This document shows, in pieces, positions 16,753 through 25,523 of a stretch of DNA of 64,000 nucleotides. A model generated the notes under the pieces. It had not been told where the DNA came from. It made no database searches and saw only the letters and a list, made by a program, of their open reading frames with translations. A program made the translations under genes and the position numbers. Position 1 is the first letter of the stretch. Each line of letters begins with the position of its first letter. Origin of the DNA: Owenweeksia sp048267305 (GTDB taxonomy: Bacteria; Bacteroidota; Bacteroidia; Flavobacteriales; Schleiferiaceae); the NCBI GenBank assembly GCA_048267305.1, contig JBLWXT010000006.1, positions 62,001 to 126,000 of the forward strand, in the 5' to 3' direction.

Positions 16753-17679
16753 ATGAAATTTTTCAAGTTCGTTACCCTTATTTGCATCAGTGTCTTACTT
16801 TTTTCGGGCATGCTTACATCATCCTGTTCCGGTGTGGCTTCCCGTCAAAATTTGGTAGACAGCCTGTTTTTATACCTTGATGATGCCGATGTTTACTACA
16901 ACCTCAAGGAACCCAACAAAAAGTACTACCTCCCCTATGCCCTTTCCGAAGTTTCGGGCCTCACCTTTTTGGCCCCCTCTGCATTATTAATGGTGGAAGA
17001 TGAAGGAGGTGAGGTGTATGAATTCAACCTGGATAGCAATAGAGTAATCAACTCCATACGGTTTACACGCTCGGGCGATTTTGAGGGAATTGAAATTGTA
17101 GATGATACTGTTTATGTACTGGAAAGCAATGGTAAAATTTACAAGTTTGCCTACTCTAAAGAGAACACAGCCACTGCCAAAGTGATAAAAACACCTCTGG
17201 ACGACAGGAATAACACAGAAGGGCTGGGCTATGATCCTCACCTGAAAAAACTAATTATTGCCACTAAGGAAAATGGCGACTATAAAAACCATAAAGTAAA
17301 GGGTCGAGCTGTTTATTCCGTTAATCCCTATAGCGGGCTTATGGATTCCATAGAATTGTTTTCCATCTCCACCACAACACTAACCGAGTTTTTTGAAACT
17401 GTAAAAAAACAGCCCTACGAAAAGGAGCGATTTAAATTTGAGCCATCATCAGTGGCATTTAATCCCATTGATAAAAACTACTATGTACTTGCCTCAGTTG
17501 GCAAACTCCTACTTGTAGTAAATAAAGAGGGGCAAATAATAAGCTCTTACCCGATTCTGCCAAGAGTGTTAAACCAACCCGAAGGTTTGTGTTTTGCTCC
17601 AAATGGTGATATGTATATATGTAGTGAGGGAGAAGGAGACAAGGGTTTTGTACTGCGATTTAAGATGTTCAGAAAATAA
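16753..17679 (+). CDS. SdiA-regulated-type beta-propeller lipoprotein
   Basis: I choose the ATG at 16753, which opens a lipoprotein signal (MKFFKFVTLICISVLLFSGM, then LTSSC as lipobox); an ATG 18 bases upstream is the alternative. The 308-residue product carries propeller-type repeats: SEVSGLTFLAPSALLMVEDE, EGIEIVDDTVYVLESNGKIY, NTEGLGYDPHLKKLIIATKE, QPEGLCFAPNGDMYICSEG. These fit the SdiA-regulated (YjiK-like) family, related to phytase-like propellers. It should be a periplasmic or outer-membrane lipoprotein of unknown ligand. It lies between the HD-PycTM and cyclase genes but on the opposite strand, and its 3' end overlaps the cyclase's by 11 bases. Confidence 0.75.
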   Translation: MKFFKFVTLICISVLLFSGMLTSSCSGVASRQNLVDSLFLYLDDADVYYNLKEPNKKYYLPYALSEVSGLTFLAPSALLMVEDEGGEVYEFNLDSNRVINSIRFTRSGDFEGIEIVDDTVYVLESNGKIYKFAYSKENTATAKVIKTPLDDRNNTEGLGYDPHLKKLIIATKENGDYKNHKVKGRAVYSVNPYSGLMDSIELFSISTTTLTEFFETVKKQPYEKERFKFEPSSVAFNPIDKNYYVLASVGKLLLVVNKEGQIISSYPILPRVLNQPEGLCFAPNGDMYICSEGEGDKGFVLRFKMFRK

Positions 17680-18799
17680 TTCCGGCCGTTTCTAAATTTG
17701 AAGGGGACGAATAAAACCCTTTGATAGGGTTTACGGCATATAAATCCAATTGTTCCGACTTTCCTCTTAAATCAGCTGTGCCCAAACTTTTGAAAGTGAA
17801 ATTTCCATTTTTTGTCAGCCTATTATAAACCGTGTCAGAAATGATAAATGACTCACTAAAGTGATGGCATTTCTCCAGCATTCTGGCTGTGGTGTTCACA
17901 ACATCTCCATGAAAAGCAATTTCAACCTTCACTTGCCCCACTTGGGTTGATATTACCAAGCCCCCATGTAAAGCACATTTAAACTCAGGTACAACCCCAA
18001 ATTTAGAAAGGTAAAACTTGCTGCGGCTGCGCAATAATTCCTGAAAGGCAAAATAAATCTCCAGACATCTTTGATCCTTATAGCCAGAATCGCAAAGCCA
18101 GGTAAGCACCACCTCATCTCCCACATACTGATAGGTTTGTGCTCGATAATCAAGTGATATACTCGCCAAATCATTAAAACACTCCTGTATGAGCCGGCTT
18201 ACCTTTTTATTTCCAAGAGTTTCTGCAAGCTCGGTAGATGAATTGAGATCGAGAAACATGAATATCCTGTCTTCCTCACGTGGCCTGTTATAGCGGCCTA
18301 TCATAACACTAAAAAAATTCAATGGGCCCACCAGGCGATAGAGCCGCCTGAAAACCGAAACGAAAAATATTATTCCAAATACAAATACAAACACCGGAAG
18401 TACATCGGCCGCATCAAGATAATGCCATAAATAAGCCACTGTGGAATTGTAGCTTATGCGTTCGTAATAATCAAAAGACAAAATGATGGCCAAGCCATAG
18501 AGCATAAGAACAACAAATTGCGCGATACTCTTAATCAAAATGGTAACAGGTGTATGAACCCGTTGAAACATTTTACTAAATATAAATAGCTCCAGCAACT
18601 CAGAGATTACCCCCACCAAAAAGCCTCCCAGCGCCAATATCCATAAGGCGGTGGAGGTTGAACCGATAAGGTCTGCCGCCTGCCAGTTGGAGATTGTTTT
18701 ACCATTCCAAAACCGATAAAACACAAACAGGAGCATACTCCCGGCCCAGGTGATGCCATTAAATAATATGAGTGGAAGAGAATTACTTAATTTTTTCAA
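17669..18799 (-). CDS. Membrane-bound class III nucleotidyl cyclase
   Basis: The likely start is TTG at 18799 (TTG-AAA-AAA), giving 376 residues. Four hydrophobic helices (about 9-30, 50-70, 85-110, 133-155) precede a cytoplasmic class III catalytic domain (about 175-355). Metal-binding D184 (FLDLNSST) and D228 (YVGDEVV), and the transition-state pair N302/R306 (GDVVNTTARM), are all present, so it should be active. The substrate-selecting position three residues before the GDE motif is Q224, where adenylyl cyclases carry Lys and guanylyl cyclases Glu, so the nucleotide made cannot be assigned. The nearby HD-PycTM protein is a plausible receiver or degrader of the product. Confidence 0.88.
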   Translation of the reverse strand: MKKLSNSLPLILFNGITWAGSMLLFVFYRFWNGKTISNWQAADLIGSTSTALWILALGGFLVGVISELLELFIFSKMFQRVHTPVTILIKSIAQFVVLMLYGLAIILSFDYYERISYNSTVAYLWHYLDAADVLPVFVFVFGIIFFVSVFRRLYRLVGPLNFFSVMIGRYNRPREEDRIFMFLDLNSSTELAETLGNKKVSRLIQECFNDLASISLDYRAQTYQYVGDEVVLTWLCDSGYKDQRCLEIYFAFQELLRSRSKFYLSKFGVVPEFKCALHGGLVISTQVGQVKVEIAFHGDVVNTTARMLEKCHHFSESFIISDTVYNRLTKNGNFTFKSLGTADLRGKSEQLDLYAVNPIKGFYSSPSNLETAGIIF

Positions 18800-18997
18800 A
18801 AGACCTAAAAATAATGTGCGGTGAATTTACAGGAAATCTCCATCACAATAAATCACATCACAACAGATACTTTAATGAATATTAAACTACCGTCAGGGAA
18901 ATTAAAACCCATTTGGAAATAAGTTCACCATGGCTTCATAAAAACCATCAAATCTTCAATTATTATATTTTATATTGGCATTGTAATCTTACATATC

Positions 18998-19675
18998 ATG
19001 ACAAACCTCTTGCGACTTTTTGTTACATCAGTCATCATCCTAGCATCATCAGGGCTTTTTGCACAAAGTAAATTTATAGCTGGGGGCCGAATTGGGCTTG
19101 GAGTTTCTCAACTTCCCGAATTGACTAAAAGCGGAGGCATTGCCCACTTTGCCTTTGGCGGAAGTTTCAACTACAACTTTGCTCCATTTGTAGGAATTGC
19201 TGCGGATGCCCTATTTACAACCACCGGAGGTACTTATGAAGGATCAACCATGATTACAGATCCACAAGGCTTTACAAATGACGAATCTTATAAGGGTGAT
19301 ATCCGGTTTACAACGCTAAGCATACCATTTTATCCACAACTTAGTTTTGGAAATGATGACTTCAGAATCCTGCTAAATGGAGGTATTGCCACCAATTTCA
19401 ATTTGTTTGGTTCCGAAAGTCGTGATTATGAGAATGACGAAAACAACGAAAATGTAGATGACCTCGTAAAGGATATTCTGGAAGATTACACCATTATGAG
19501 TTTTGCCACTATTTATGGAGTGGGTGCCCGTTTTAAGCTTTCGCAGGAAGAGTTTCTTCAGGTAGACCTAAGAGCGAGCATGGGGCTAAATGAATTGTAC
19601 ACTACCAAAAACAACGAAATGCCCACTGCCTTCAGGCGCAATCTTTATGCGATAAGTGTTACTTACTTTTTCTAA
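18998..19675 (+). CDS. PorT-family outer-membrane beta-barrel protein
   Basis: The 225-residue protein has a signal peptide (MTNLLRLFVTSVIILASSGLFAQ, cleavage after FAQ). It then has alternating amphipathic strands with Gly/aromatic turns (FIAGGRIGLGVSQLP; FAFGGSFNYNFAPFVGIAAD) and ends in ISVTYFF, an aromatic C-terminus typical of outer-membrane barrels. It belongs to the broad PorT/OmpA-barrel group common in Bacteroidota. An acidic loop (YENDENNENVDD) probably faces outward. No partner genes are evident; it is divergent from the cyclase across a 198-bp gap. Confidence 0.75.
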   Translation: MTNLLRLFVTSVIILASSGLFAQSKFIAGGRIGLGVSQLPELTKSGGIAHFAFGGSFNYNFAPFVGIAADALFTTTGGTYEGSTMITDPQGFTNDESYKGDIRFTTLSIPFYPQLSFGNDDFRILLNGGIATNFNLFGSESRDYENDENNENVDDLVKDILEDYTIMSFATIYGVGARFKLSQEEFLQVDLRASMGLNELYTTKNNEMPTAFRRNLYAISVTYFF

Positions 19676-19683
19676 CCATGCAC

Positions 19684-19715
19684 AAAAAAACCCTGCATGA
19701 GCAAGTCAAGCAGGG
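19684..19715 (-). terminator. Terminator between convergent genes
   Basis: CCCTGC (19691-19696) pairs with GCAGGG (19710-19715) over a 13-nt loop. The minus strand follows the stem with seven T's (19690-19684). It serves the small membrane gene at 19741 and may also stop the barrel gene. Confidence 0.65.
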
Positions 19716-19740
19716 TAAATTATTTTAAAACCAATTTTCC

Positions 19741-19920
19741 TTAACGGATGGTTTCGCCTTCTTTATAGCCAATCATCTTATGAGCCAGCTTGGGCGCAAA
19801 GTTTTCAAGAGCCAGCAAGGTAAGCCAGTAGCCCACAAACAGGCCCAGGAACAATAACATGCTAAATCCCATAAGGAAAATGAAAAGGAAAACGAAAAAA
19901 CCTAAAGTCTTGGTAAACAT
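19741..19920 (-). CDS. Small membrane protein, 59 residues
   Basis: The frame is open further upstream, but the extra N-terminus overlaps the divergent SdpI-family gene and is not protein-like, so I take the Met at 19920. The product is one long or two closely spaced hydrophobic helices (GFFVFLFIFLMGFSMLLFLG, then YWLTLLALENF) and a short charged tail (HKMIGYKEGETIR). It is unassigned. It would sit in the inner membrane. A terminator directly downstream supports a real short transcript. Confidence 0.5.
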   Translation of the reverse strand: MFTKTLGFFVFLFIFLMGFSMLLFLGLFVGYWLTLLALENFAPKLAHKMIGYKEGETIR

Positions 19921-19987
19921 TCTTTCTAATTTTGGGCTGCTAAAGTAAGGCAAAAATGTTTTTTCCAAAACATAATATTCACCAAGT

Positions 19988-20338
19988 ATGAAGGGAGGGC
20001 CCAAATTTTTCATTTTTATAGTTTCCATCCTCTGCTCACTGCTTTTTACTGGAATTTCCATTCCTCTGATTTTACAAAAAATTCCACCTAATGAGTTTTA
20101 TGGAATCAGAATTGAAAAGGCCTTTGAGTCAGATGTATTGTGGTATCAGGTCAATCAATATGGAGGTTGGGCCATGGTTGTGGCCGGAGTTATCTTATTA
20201 ATAGCATCCTGCATCCTCTATTTATTTAGAAAAAAATTGAATACCGGAACTTACACTGGTATTTTTGTGGCCATATTACTGGTATGCCTTTTTACAGCCT
20301 CTGGAATTACGACCTGGTATGCCGGTCAACTTAATTGA
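19988..20338 (+). CDS. SdpI-family membrane protein
   Basis: The 116-residue protein has three hydrophobic helices. After the first helix it carries IPPNEFYGIRIEKAFESDVL and then WYQVNQYGGWAMV, the P-N-x-x-Y-G-x-R ... W...N...G motif of the SdpI/YhfL family. In Bacillus SdpI is the immunity protein against the killing factor SdpC; most other members have no known function, and there is no sdpC-like gene nearby. It precedes fumC by 31 bases and could share its transcript. Confidence 0.78.
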   Translation: MKGGPKFFIFIVSILCSLLFTGISIPLILQKIPPNEFYGIRIEKAFESDVLWYQVNQYGGWAMVVAGVILLIASCILYLFRKKLNTGTYTGIFVAILLVCLFTASGITTWYAGQLN

Positions 20339-20369
20339 ATTTTCAAATAACAAGCATTATAACATCACA

Positions 20370-21764
20370 ATGGACTACCGTATAGAAAAAGACACCATGG
20401 GCGAGGTACAAGTGCCTGCCGATAAATACTGGGGTGCACAAACCGAACGCAGCCGCAACAACTTTAAAATTGGCCCACAGGCCAGCATGCCACTGGAAGT
20501 GATTTACGGCTTCGCCTATCTTAAAAAGGCTGCAGCCCATACCAACTGCCAGCTTGGAGTTTTGTCTGAAGAAAAAAGAGACCTCATCTCCAAAGTCTGT
20601 GACGAAATCCTTGAAGGTAAGCATAATGAGCAGTTTCCCCTGGTGATTTGGCAAACAGGCTCCGGCACACAGAGCAACATGAACACCAATGAGGTGATCT
20701 CAAACCGTGCTCATGTATTGCAGGGCAATAAACTTGGAGAAGGCACACCCTTCATTCACCCAAACGATGATGTAAATAAAAGCCAAAGCTCCAACGACAC
20801 CTACCCTACCGGTATGCACATAGCTATCTATAAAATGATAGTGGAAACCACCATACCCGGTGTAGAGCAGCTTAGAGACACACTTGACAAAAAATCAAAG
20901 GAATTTTGGAAAGTGGTGAAAATTGGACGCACCCACCTTATGGACGCTACTCCCCTTACTTTAGGTCAGGAGTTTAGTGCCTATGTTTCTCAGCTAAATC
21001 ACGGTTTAAAAGCCCTTAAAAACACGCTGGATCACCTTTCGGAAATTGCCCTTGGCGGAACTGCTGTTGGCACGGGAATAAACACTCCTGATGGTTACCC
21101 CGAATTGGTGGCCGAAAAAATTGCCGAGTTTACAGGCCTTCCCTTTAAAACAGCCGAAAACAAATTTGAGGCTCTGGCAGCACATGATGCCCTTGTGGAA
21201 ACCCACGGAGCCCTTAAGCAACTGGCCGTTTCTTTAATGAAAATTGCCAATGATGTTCGTTTACTTGCATCTGGCCCACGAGCCGGTATTGGCGAAATTA
21301 TTATTCCAGCCAACGAGCCAGGATCTTCTATTATGCCGGGTAAGGTGAACCCAACACAGTGTGAAGCCCTGACCATGGTTGCCGCTCAGGTTATGGGTAA
21401 TGACACTACGGTTTCCGTGGCGGGAAGCCATGGTCACTATCAGTTAAATGTATTTAAACCGGTAATGGCCAACGCACTTTTACAATCGGCCCGCCTTATT
21501 GGCGATGCCTGTGTAAGCTTTGATGAACATTGCGCTATAGGTATTGAGCCCAATTATGAGTTTATCAAAAAACACCTGAATAACTCATTGATGTTGGTTA
21601 CTGCTCTTAACACCAAAATTGGTTACGAAAAGGCAGCTAAAATTGCCAAAACCGCTCACCAAAACGGAACCACACTTAAAGAAGAATCTGTAAACCTGGG
21701 TTTCCTTACGGCAGAAGAATTTGACGAATGGGTAAAACCTGAGGATATGGTGGGCAAGCTCTAG
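20370..21764 (+). CDS. fumC: Class II fumarate hydratase
   Basis: Fumarase converts fumarate to L-malate in the citric-acid cycle. I place the start at the ATG at 20370 (464 residues), matching the family's usual beginning (MDYRIEKDTMGEVQVPADKY); the frame upstream belongs to the SdpI gene region. Visible motifs are WGAQTERS, the GSGTQSNMNTNEV stretch, GRTHLMDATPLTLGQE, and the signature GSSIMPGKVNPTQCEA holding the catalytic loop Ser. The protein is complete and no cofactor is needed. A good terminator follows. Confidence 0.96.
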   Translation: MDYRIEKDTMGEVQVPADKYWGAQTERSRNNFKIGPQASMPLEVIYGFAYLKKAAAHTNCQLGVLSEEKRDLISKVCDEILEGKHNEQFPLVIWQTGSGTQSNMNTNEVISNRAHVLQGNKLGEGTPFIHPNDDVNKSQSSNDTYPTGMHIAIYKMIVETTIPGVEQLRDTLDKKSKEFWKVVKIGRTHLMDATPLTLGQEFSAYVSQLNHGLKALKNTLDHLSEIALGGTAVGTGINTPDGYPELVAEKIAEFTGLPFKTAENKFEALAAHDALVETHGALKQLAVSLMKIANDVRLLASGPRAGIGEIIIPANEPGSSIMPGKVNPTQCEALTMVAAQVMGNDTTVSVAGSHGHYQLNVFKPVMANALLQSARLIGDACVSFDEHCAIGIEPNYEFIKKHLNNSLMLVTALNTKIGYEKAAKIAKTAHQNGTTLKEESVNLGFLTAEEFDEWVKPEDMVGKL

Positions 21765-21797
21765 AAAGTTAGATTTTTTTTTGAAATACGAACAACG

Positions 21798-21846
21798 AAA
21801 CCCTGACAGGGCTCTTCCTTTTAATGGAGATCCTTGTCAGGGTTTT
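21798..21846 (+). terminator. Terminator after fumC
   Basis: AAACCCTGACAgGG (21798-21811) pairs with CCTTGTCAGGGTTT (21832-21845), 13 of 14 positions, over a 20-nt loop. The stem is followed by a short T-run. The reverse strand also ends in a run of T's, so it may work both ways. Confidence 0.75.
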
Positions 21847-21937
21847 AATTAGGACGCCATTCTTCAAATATTCAAATTTTCGAATATTCAAATAGCTCTT
21901 AAAACCCACTGCACTAAATTGCCCAAAATTTTAATTC

Positions 21938-23578
21938 ATGCGAACTCATATTTTGAAGGTTCTGTTCCTGGCCATCGTGCTTTCCTCCTGCACCGAGCAC
22001 CCACAGGCCGACCTTATTGTATACAATGCCACTATGTACTCTGTAGATTCTGCGTTTAGCACTGTACAGGCTATGGCCATTAAGGATGGTAAAATCATAG
22101 CCACGGGTTCTGTTGACAGCATCCGTAAAACTTATCGTGCACCAAAAAATATTGACCTACAAGGCAAATTTGTGTACCCAGGTTTTAACGATGCCCATAG
22201 CCACTTTATGGGTTATGCCGGCACACTGCGCTCGGTAAATTTGGTGGGCACCAAATCCTATGATGAAGTCTTAGAACGCATTAAGACCTTTCAAAACGAG
22301 CATAAAGCAGAATACATAACCGGCAGAGGCTGGGACCAAAACGATTGGGAGATTAAGGAATACCCCACTAAGGAAAGGTTGGATGTGTTGTTTCCAGAAA
22401 CCCCGGTTTTTGTGAGACGCATTGACGGCCATGCCGGACTGGCCAATCAGGCCGCATTGAATTTGGCCGGAATTGATACCAGTACTATGGTAAGTGGTGG
22501 AGTAATTGAAATTAAGGATGGACAACTTACCGGCATTCTCATTGACAATGCCATGAGCCTGATTGTGGAGCCAAAGCTCAATAGTAAAGCACTGGCTGAA
22601 GCTTTAAGGGAAGCAGAAACCAATTTATTTGAGGTAGGCCTTACAACAGTTACCGATGCAGGTTTAGAGCGATATCAAATCGAATTATTAGATAGCCTTC
22701 AAAGGGAAGGGCTTCTCAACATCAGGGTTTACGCCATGGTTTCCGACACTAAGGGCCTGGTGGATTATTACCTCGACAAAGGAAAAATAAAGACAGACAA
22801 GCTGAATGTAAGCAGTGTGAAGTTTTACCTGGATGGGGCACTGGGATCCAGAGGAGCATTAATGCTTCACCCCTACTTTGACAATCCTAATAATAAAGGT
22901 CATCAAATAGATTCTACGAGCCATTATTTCGCTTCCGCTCAAAAGCTAAAAGCTACAGGCTGGCAAATGTGTGTGCATGCTATTGGCGACTCCGCCAACA
23001 GGCTTGTGCTCGATGTTTATGAAAAAGTGCTCGATGGAAATACAGATCACCGCTGGCGTATAGAACATTCTCAAATAGTAGAACCAACGGATGTGGCTCG
23101 CTTTGGTGAGTTGGGAGTCATCCCTTCAATCCAACCTACTCATGCTACCTCTGATATGTACTGGGCGGAAAATCGTTTAGGCTCTGATCGTATGAATGAG
23201 GCCTACCCCTATCAAAATCTCCTTCAGTCGGCAGGTATGGTAGCACTCGGAACAGATTTCCCCATTGAGGGCATTGATCCCTTACGCACCTTTTACAGCG
23301 CTGTTTTTCGTCAGGATGAAAAGGGTTACCCCGAAGGGGGTTTTACACCCAATCAAAAACTTACCCGCGAGCAAGCCCTTAAAGGAATGACCATTTGGGC
23401 CGCTTATGCCGCTTTTGAAGAAAAAGAAAAGGGCAGTTTAGAAGAAGGTAAATGGGCAGATTTTGTGGTACTTGATCATGATATAATGACTGCCCCACAA
23501 CAAGACCTATTGGATACTAAAGTGATAATGACCTTTTTGGGGGGAGAAAGCGTTTATAGCATAGGAAATTTCAAATAA
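21938..23578 (+). CDS. YtcJ-like amidohydrolase, lipoprotein
   Basis: The 546-residue protein starts with a lipoprotein signal (ILKVLFLAIVLSSC, lipobox LSSC). The metal-dependent amidohydrolase fold is shown by FNDAHSHFMG (H-x-H), VHAIGDSANR (third metal His), IEHSQIVEP and ALGTDFPIEGIDPL (catalytic Asp). The order and length match the YtcJ / amidohydrolase-3 group. A lipid anchor would place it in the periplasm. YtcJ-type enzymes hydrolyse formamides or other amides; the substrate here is unknown. It lies 55 bases before the acyl-CoA ligase gene, in the same direction. Confidence 0.88.
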   Translation: MRTHILKVLFLAIVLSSCTEHPQADLIVYNATMYSVDSAFSTVQAMAIKDGKIIATGSVDSIRKTYRAPKNIDLQGKFVYPGFNDAHSHFMGYAGTLRSVNLVGTKSYDEVLERIKTFQNEHKAEYITGRGWDQNDWEIKEYPTKERLDVLFPETPVFVRRIDGHAGLANQAALNLAGIDTSTMVSGGVIEIKDGQLTGILIDNAMSLIVEPKLNSKALAEALREAETNLFEVGLTTVTDAGLERYQIELLDSLQREGLLNIRVYAMVSDTKGLVDYYLDKGKIKTDKLNVSSVKFYLDGALGSRGALMLHPYFDNPNNKGHQIDSTSHYFASAQKLKATGWQMCVHAIGDSANRLVLDVYEKVLDGNTDHRWRIEHSQIVEPTDVARFGELGVIPSIQPTHATSDMYWAENRLGSDRMNEAYPYQNLLQSAGMVALGTDFPIEGIDPLRTFYSAVFRQDEKGYPEGGFTPNQKLTREQALKGMTIWAAYAAFEEKEKGSLEEGKWADFVVLDHDIMTAPQQDLLDTKVIMTFLGGESVYSIGNFK

Positions 23579-23633
23579 ATCATTAAGATTTCAATTATAT
23601 TAGGCCAATAATTTTCTTTTAAGCACACACACT

Positions 23634-25421
23634 ATGAGCATCAAACAGCCCACTCGCCTTTTTGATATCCCTCGTTATCAACTTCAAAACAGGGATGTAC
23701 CTGATTGCCTTACCACCAAAATCGATGGTAAGTGGGTGCCCATGTCTACTTCTACCTTTTTACAAGAATCCGACAAAATAAGCCGTGCCCTTATAGAAAT
23801 GGGCGTGCTGCCTCAGGAAAAAATAGCTCTCATATCATCTACCAACAGATTTGAGTGGAATGTAATGGACATTGGCATTTTGCAAGCAGGAGCGGTTAAC
23901 GTACCTGTTTACCCTACCATTAGCAGTGAAGACTACGATTACATTTTTAATGATGCCGAAGTCACCTATTGTATTGTTTCAGATCGGGCGCTATATGACA
24001 AGGTTATCAAAATTAAAGACAACGTACCTTCCCTCAAGGAGATTTACATTTTTGATGAAGAAGAGGGAATAAAAAACTGGAAAGAGCTGCTCGCTCTTGG
24101 TGAGGTTAAAAAACACGATGAAGAACTACAGAAGCGTAAGGACGCTGTAAACAGCCGCGATCTGGCCACACTTATTTATACTTCAGGCACCACAGGAAAA
24201 CCTAAGGGTGTAATGCTTAGCCACCACAACCTGGTGAGCAATGTGCTGGATAGCTGCCCACGTATCCCAACTGTGGACGGAGGACGCGCTCTTAGCTTTT
24301 TACCCATTTGCCATGTATTTGAACGCATGCTTACCTATCTGTACATGTATAATGCCTTCCCCATCTACTTTGCTGAATCCATCGACAAAATTGGAGACAA
24401 CATACGGGAGGTAAAACCAGAAATATTTGCCGCTGTACCGCGATTGCTCGAAAAAGTATATGATAGAATTATCGCCAAAGGCAACGAACAAACCGGAATT
24501 AAAAAAGCACTTTTCTTTTGGGCTGTGGATTTGGCCAAACACTATGACCCTAAAACGAATGGCGCCTTCTACAACTTTAAGTTGGGTATAGCACGTAAAC
24601 TTATATTCAGCAAATGGCAAGAAGCCCTGGGTGGAAATTTACAAGCCATAGTATCCGGGGGTGCAGCACTAAACCCAAAACTCAATGGCATATTCTCCGC
24701 AGCCGGATTTAATGTGCAGGAAGGATATGGACTCACCGAAACCTCTCCCGTTATTGCCGTAAATGGCCCCAATTGGGATAGTAAGGAAATTGGAACCGTT
24801 GGAGCACCCATACGCAATGTAGAAGTGAAAATTGCCGAAGATGGCGAGGTACTCTGTAAAGGCCCTAACGTAATGATGGGCTACTATAAACAGCCTGAAA
24901 AAACTGCTGAAGTTCTGGAACCCGATGGATGGTTTCATACCGGGGATATTGGCGAAATGGTAAATGACGGCAAGTTTCTAAAGATTACCGACCGTAAAAA
25001 GGAAATGTTTAAAACTTCAGGTGGTAAATACGTAGCTCCACAAATTATTGAAAACAAACTGAAGGAGTCTCGATTTATTGAGCAGGCCATGGTAATTGGC
25101 GAAGGTGAAAAACACCCCGCAGCCTTTGTTCAGCCCGATTTTGAGTTTTTAAAATCATGGGCAACCAAAAAGGGTATCTCCGCCAAGGACAATAAGGAAC
25201 TTATAAATAATGAGAAGGTGAAAGCCCGCATTATGGAAGAAGTTGAGGAGATAAACGAAAACTTTGGTCACTCCGAACAAGTAAAAAAGATTGCTCTTAC
25301 CGCTGATATATGGAGTGTGGATGGCGGACACCTTACCCCCAAAATGAGCCTGAAGCGCAGAAACATTCAGGAACTTTACAAAAATGAGTACAAGGATATT
25401 TATGGGCATGGAAGGGTGTAA
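23634..25421 (+). CDS. fadD: Long-chain fatty-acid-CoA ligase
   Basis: This AMP-forming ligase activates fatty acids to acyl-CoA, feeding the fad genes near the start of the window. The 595 residues carry the ATP loop YTSGTTGKPKGVMLSHHN, the YGLTETSP motif, the fatty-acyl signature DGWFHTGDIGEMVNDGKFLK, and TDRKKEMFKTSGGKYVAPQ, which includes the C-terminal hinge. No signal peptide is present, so it is cytoplasmic or peripheral to the inner membrane. There is no copy of the fad palindrome in its short upstream region, so it is apparently not under the same operator. Confidence 0.93.
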   Translation: MSIKQPTRLFDIPRYQLQNRDVPDCLTTKIDGKWVPMSTSTFLQESDKISRALIEMGVLPQEKIALISSTNRFEWNVMDIGILQAGAVNVPVYPTISSEDYDYIFNDAEVTYCIVSDRALYDKVIKIKDNVPSLKEIYIFDEEEGIKNWKELLALGEVKKHDEELQKRKDAVNSRDLATLIYTSGTTGKPKGVMLSHHNLVSNVLDSCPRIPTVDGGRALSFLPICHVFERMLTYLYMYNAFPIYFAESIDKIGDNIREVKPEIFAAVPRLLEKVYDRIIAKGNEQTGIKKALFFWAVDLAKHYDPKTNGAFYNFKLGIARKLIFSKWQEALGGNLQAIVSGGAALNPKLNGIFSAAGFNVQEGYGLTETSPVIAVNGPNWDSKEIGTVGAPIRNVEVKIAEDGEVLCKGPNVMMGYYKQPEKTAEVLEPDGWFHTGDIGEMVNDGKFLKITDRKKEMFKTSGGKYVAPQIIENKLKESRFIEQAMVIGEGEKHPAAFVQPDFEFLKSWATKKGISAKDNKELINNEKVKARIMEEVEEINENFGHSEQVKKIALTADIWSVDGGHLTPKMSLKRRNIQELYKNEYKDIYGHGRV

Positions 25422-25469
25422 ACCTTTATCTTTTTGATAAAACACCCTTTAGGCAAAAATTAAAACCAT

Positions 25470-25501
25470 CGTTTAGTTAAATGCAATTGCGTTTAGTCAA
25501 A
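25470..25501. promoter_or_regulatory. Direct repeat upstream of the NTR-like gene
   Basis: CGTTTAGTTAAA (25470-25481) recurs as CGTTTAGTCAAA (25490-25501), 11 of 12 identical, with starts 20 bp apart or about two helical turns. It sits 22 bp before the next start codon and could be a two-site operator. Function is unproven. Confidence 0.35.
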
Positions 25502-25523
25502 CGTTAGCATTCATTAAAAATAA

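Noticed and set aside
15443..18799. Calling this a canonical Pycsar defence operon
   Set aside because: The cyclase is membrane-bound, the effector has an HD domain, the genes are not adjacent on one transcript, and no other defence genes are near. I keep it only as a candidate signalling locus.
19988..20338. Toxin-immunity pair based on the SdpI-like gene and the divergent small membrane gene
   Set aside because: The 59-residue protein does not resemble SdpC, and most SdpI homologues stand alone.
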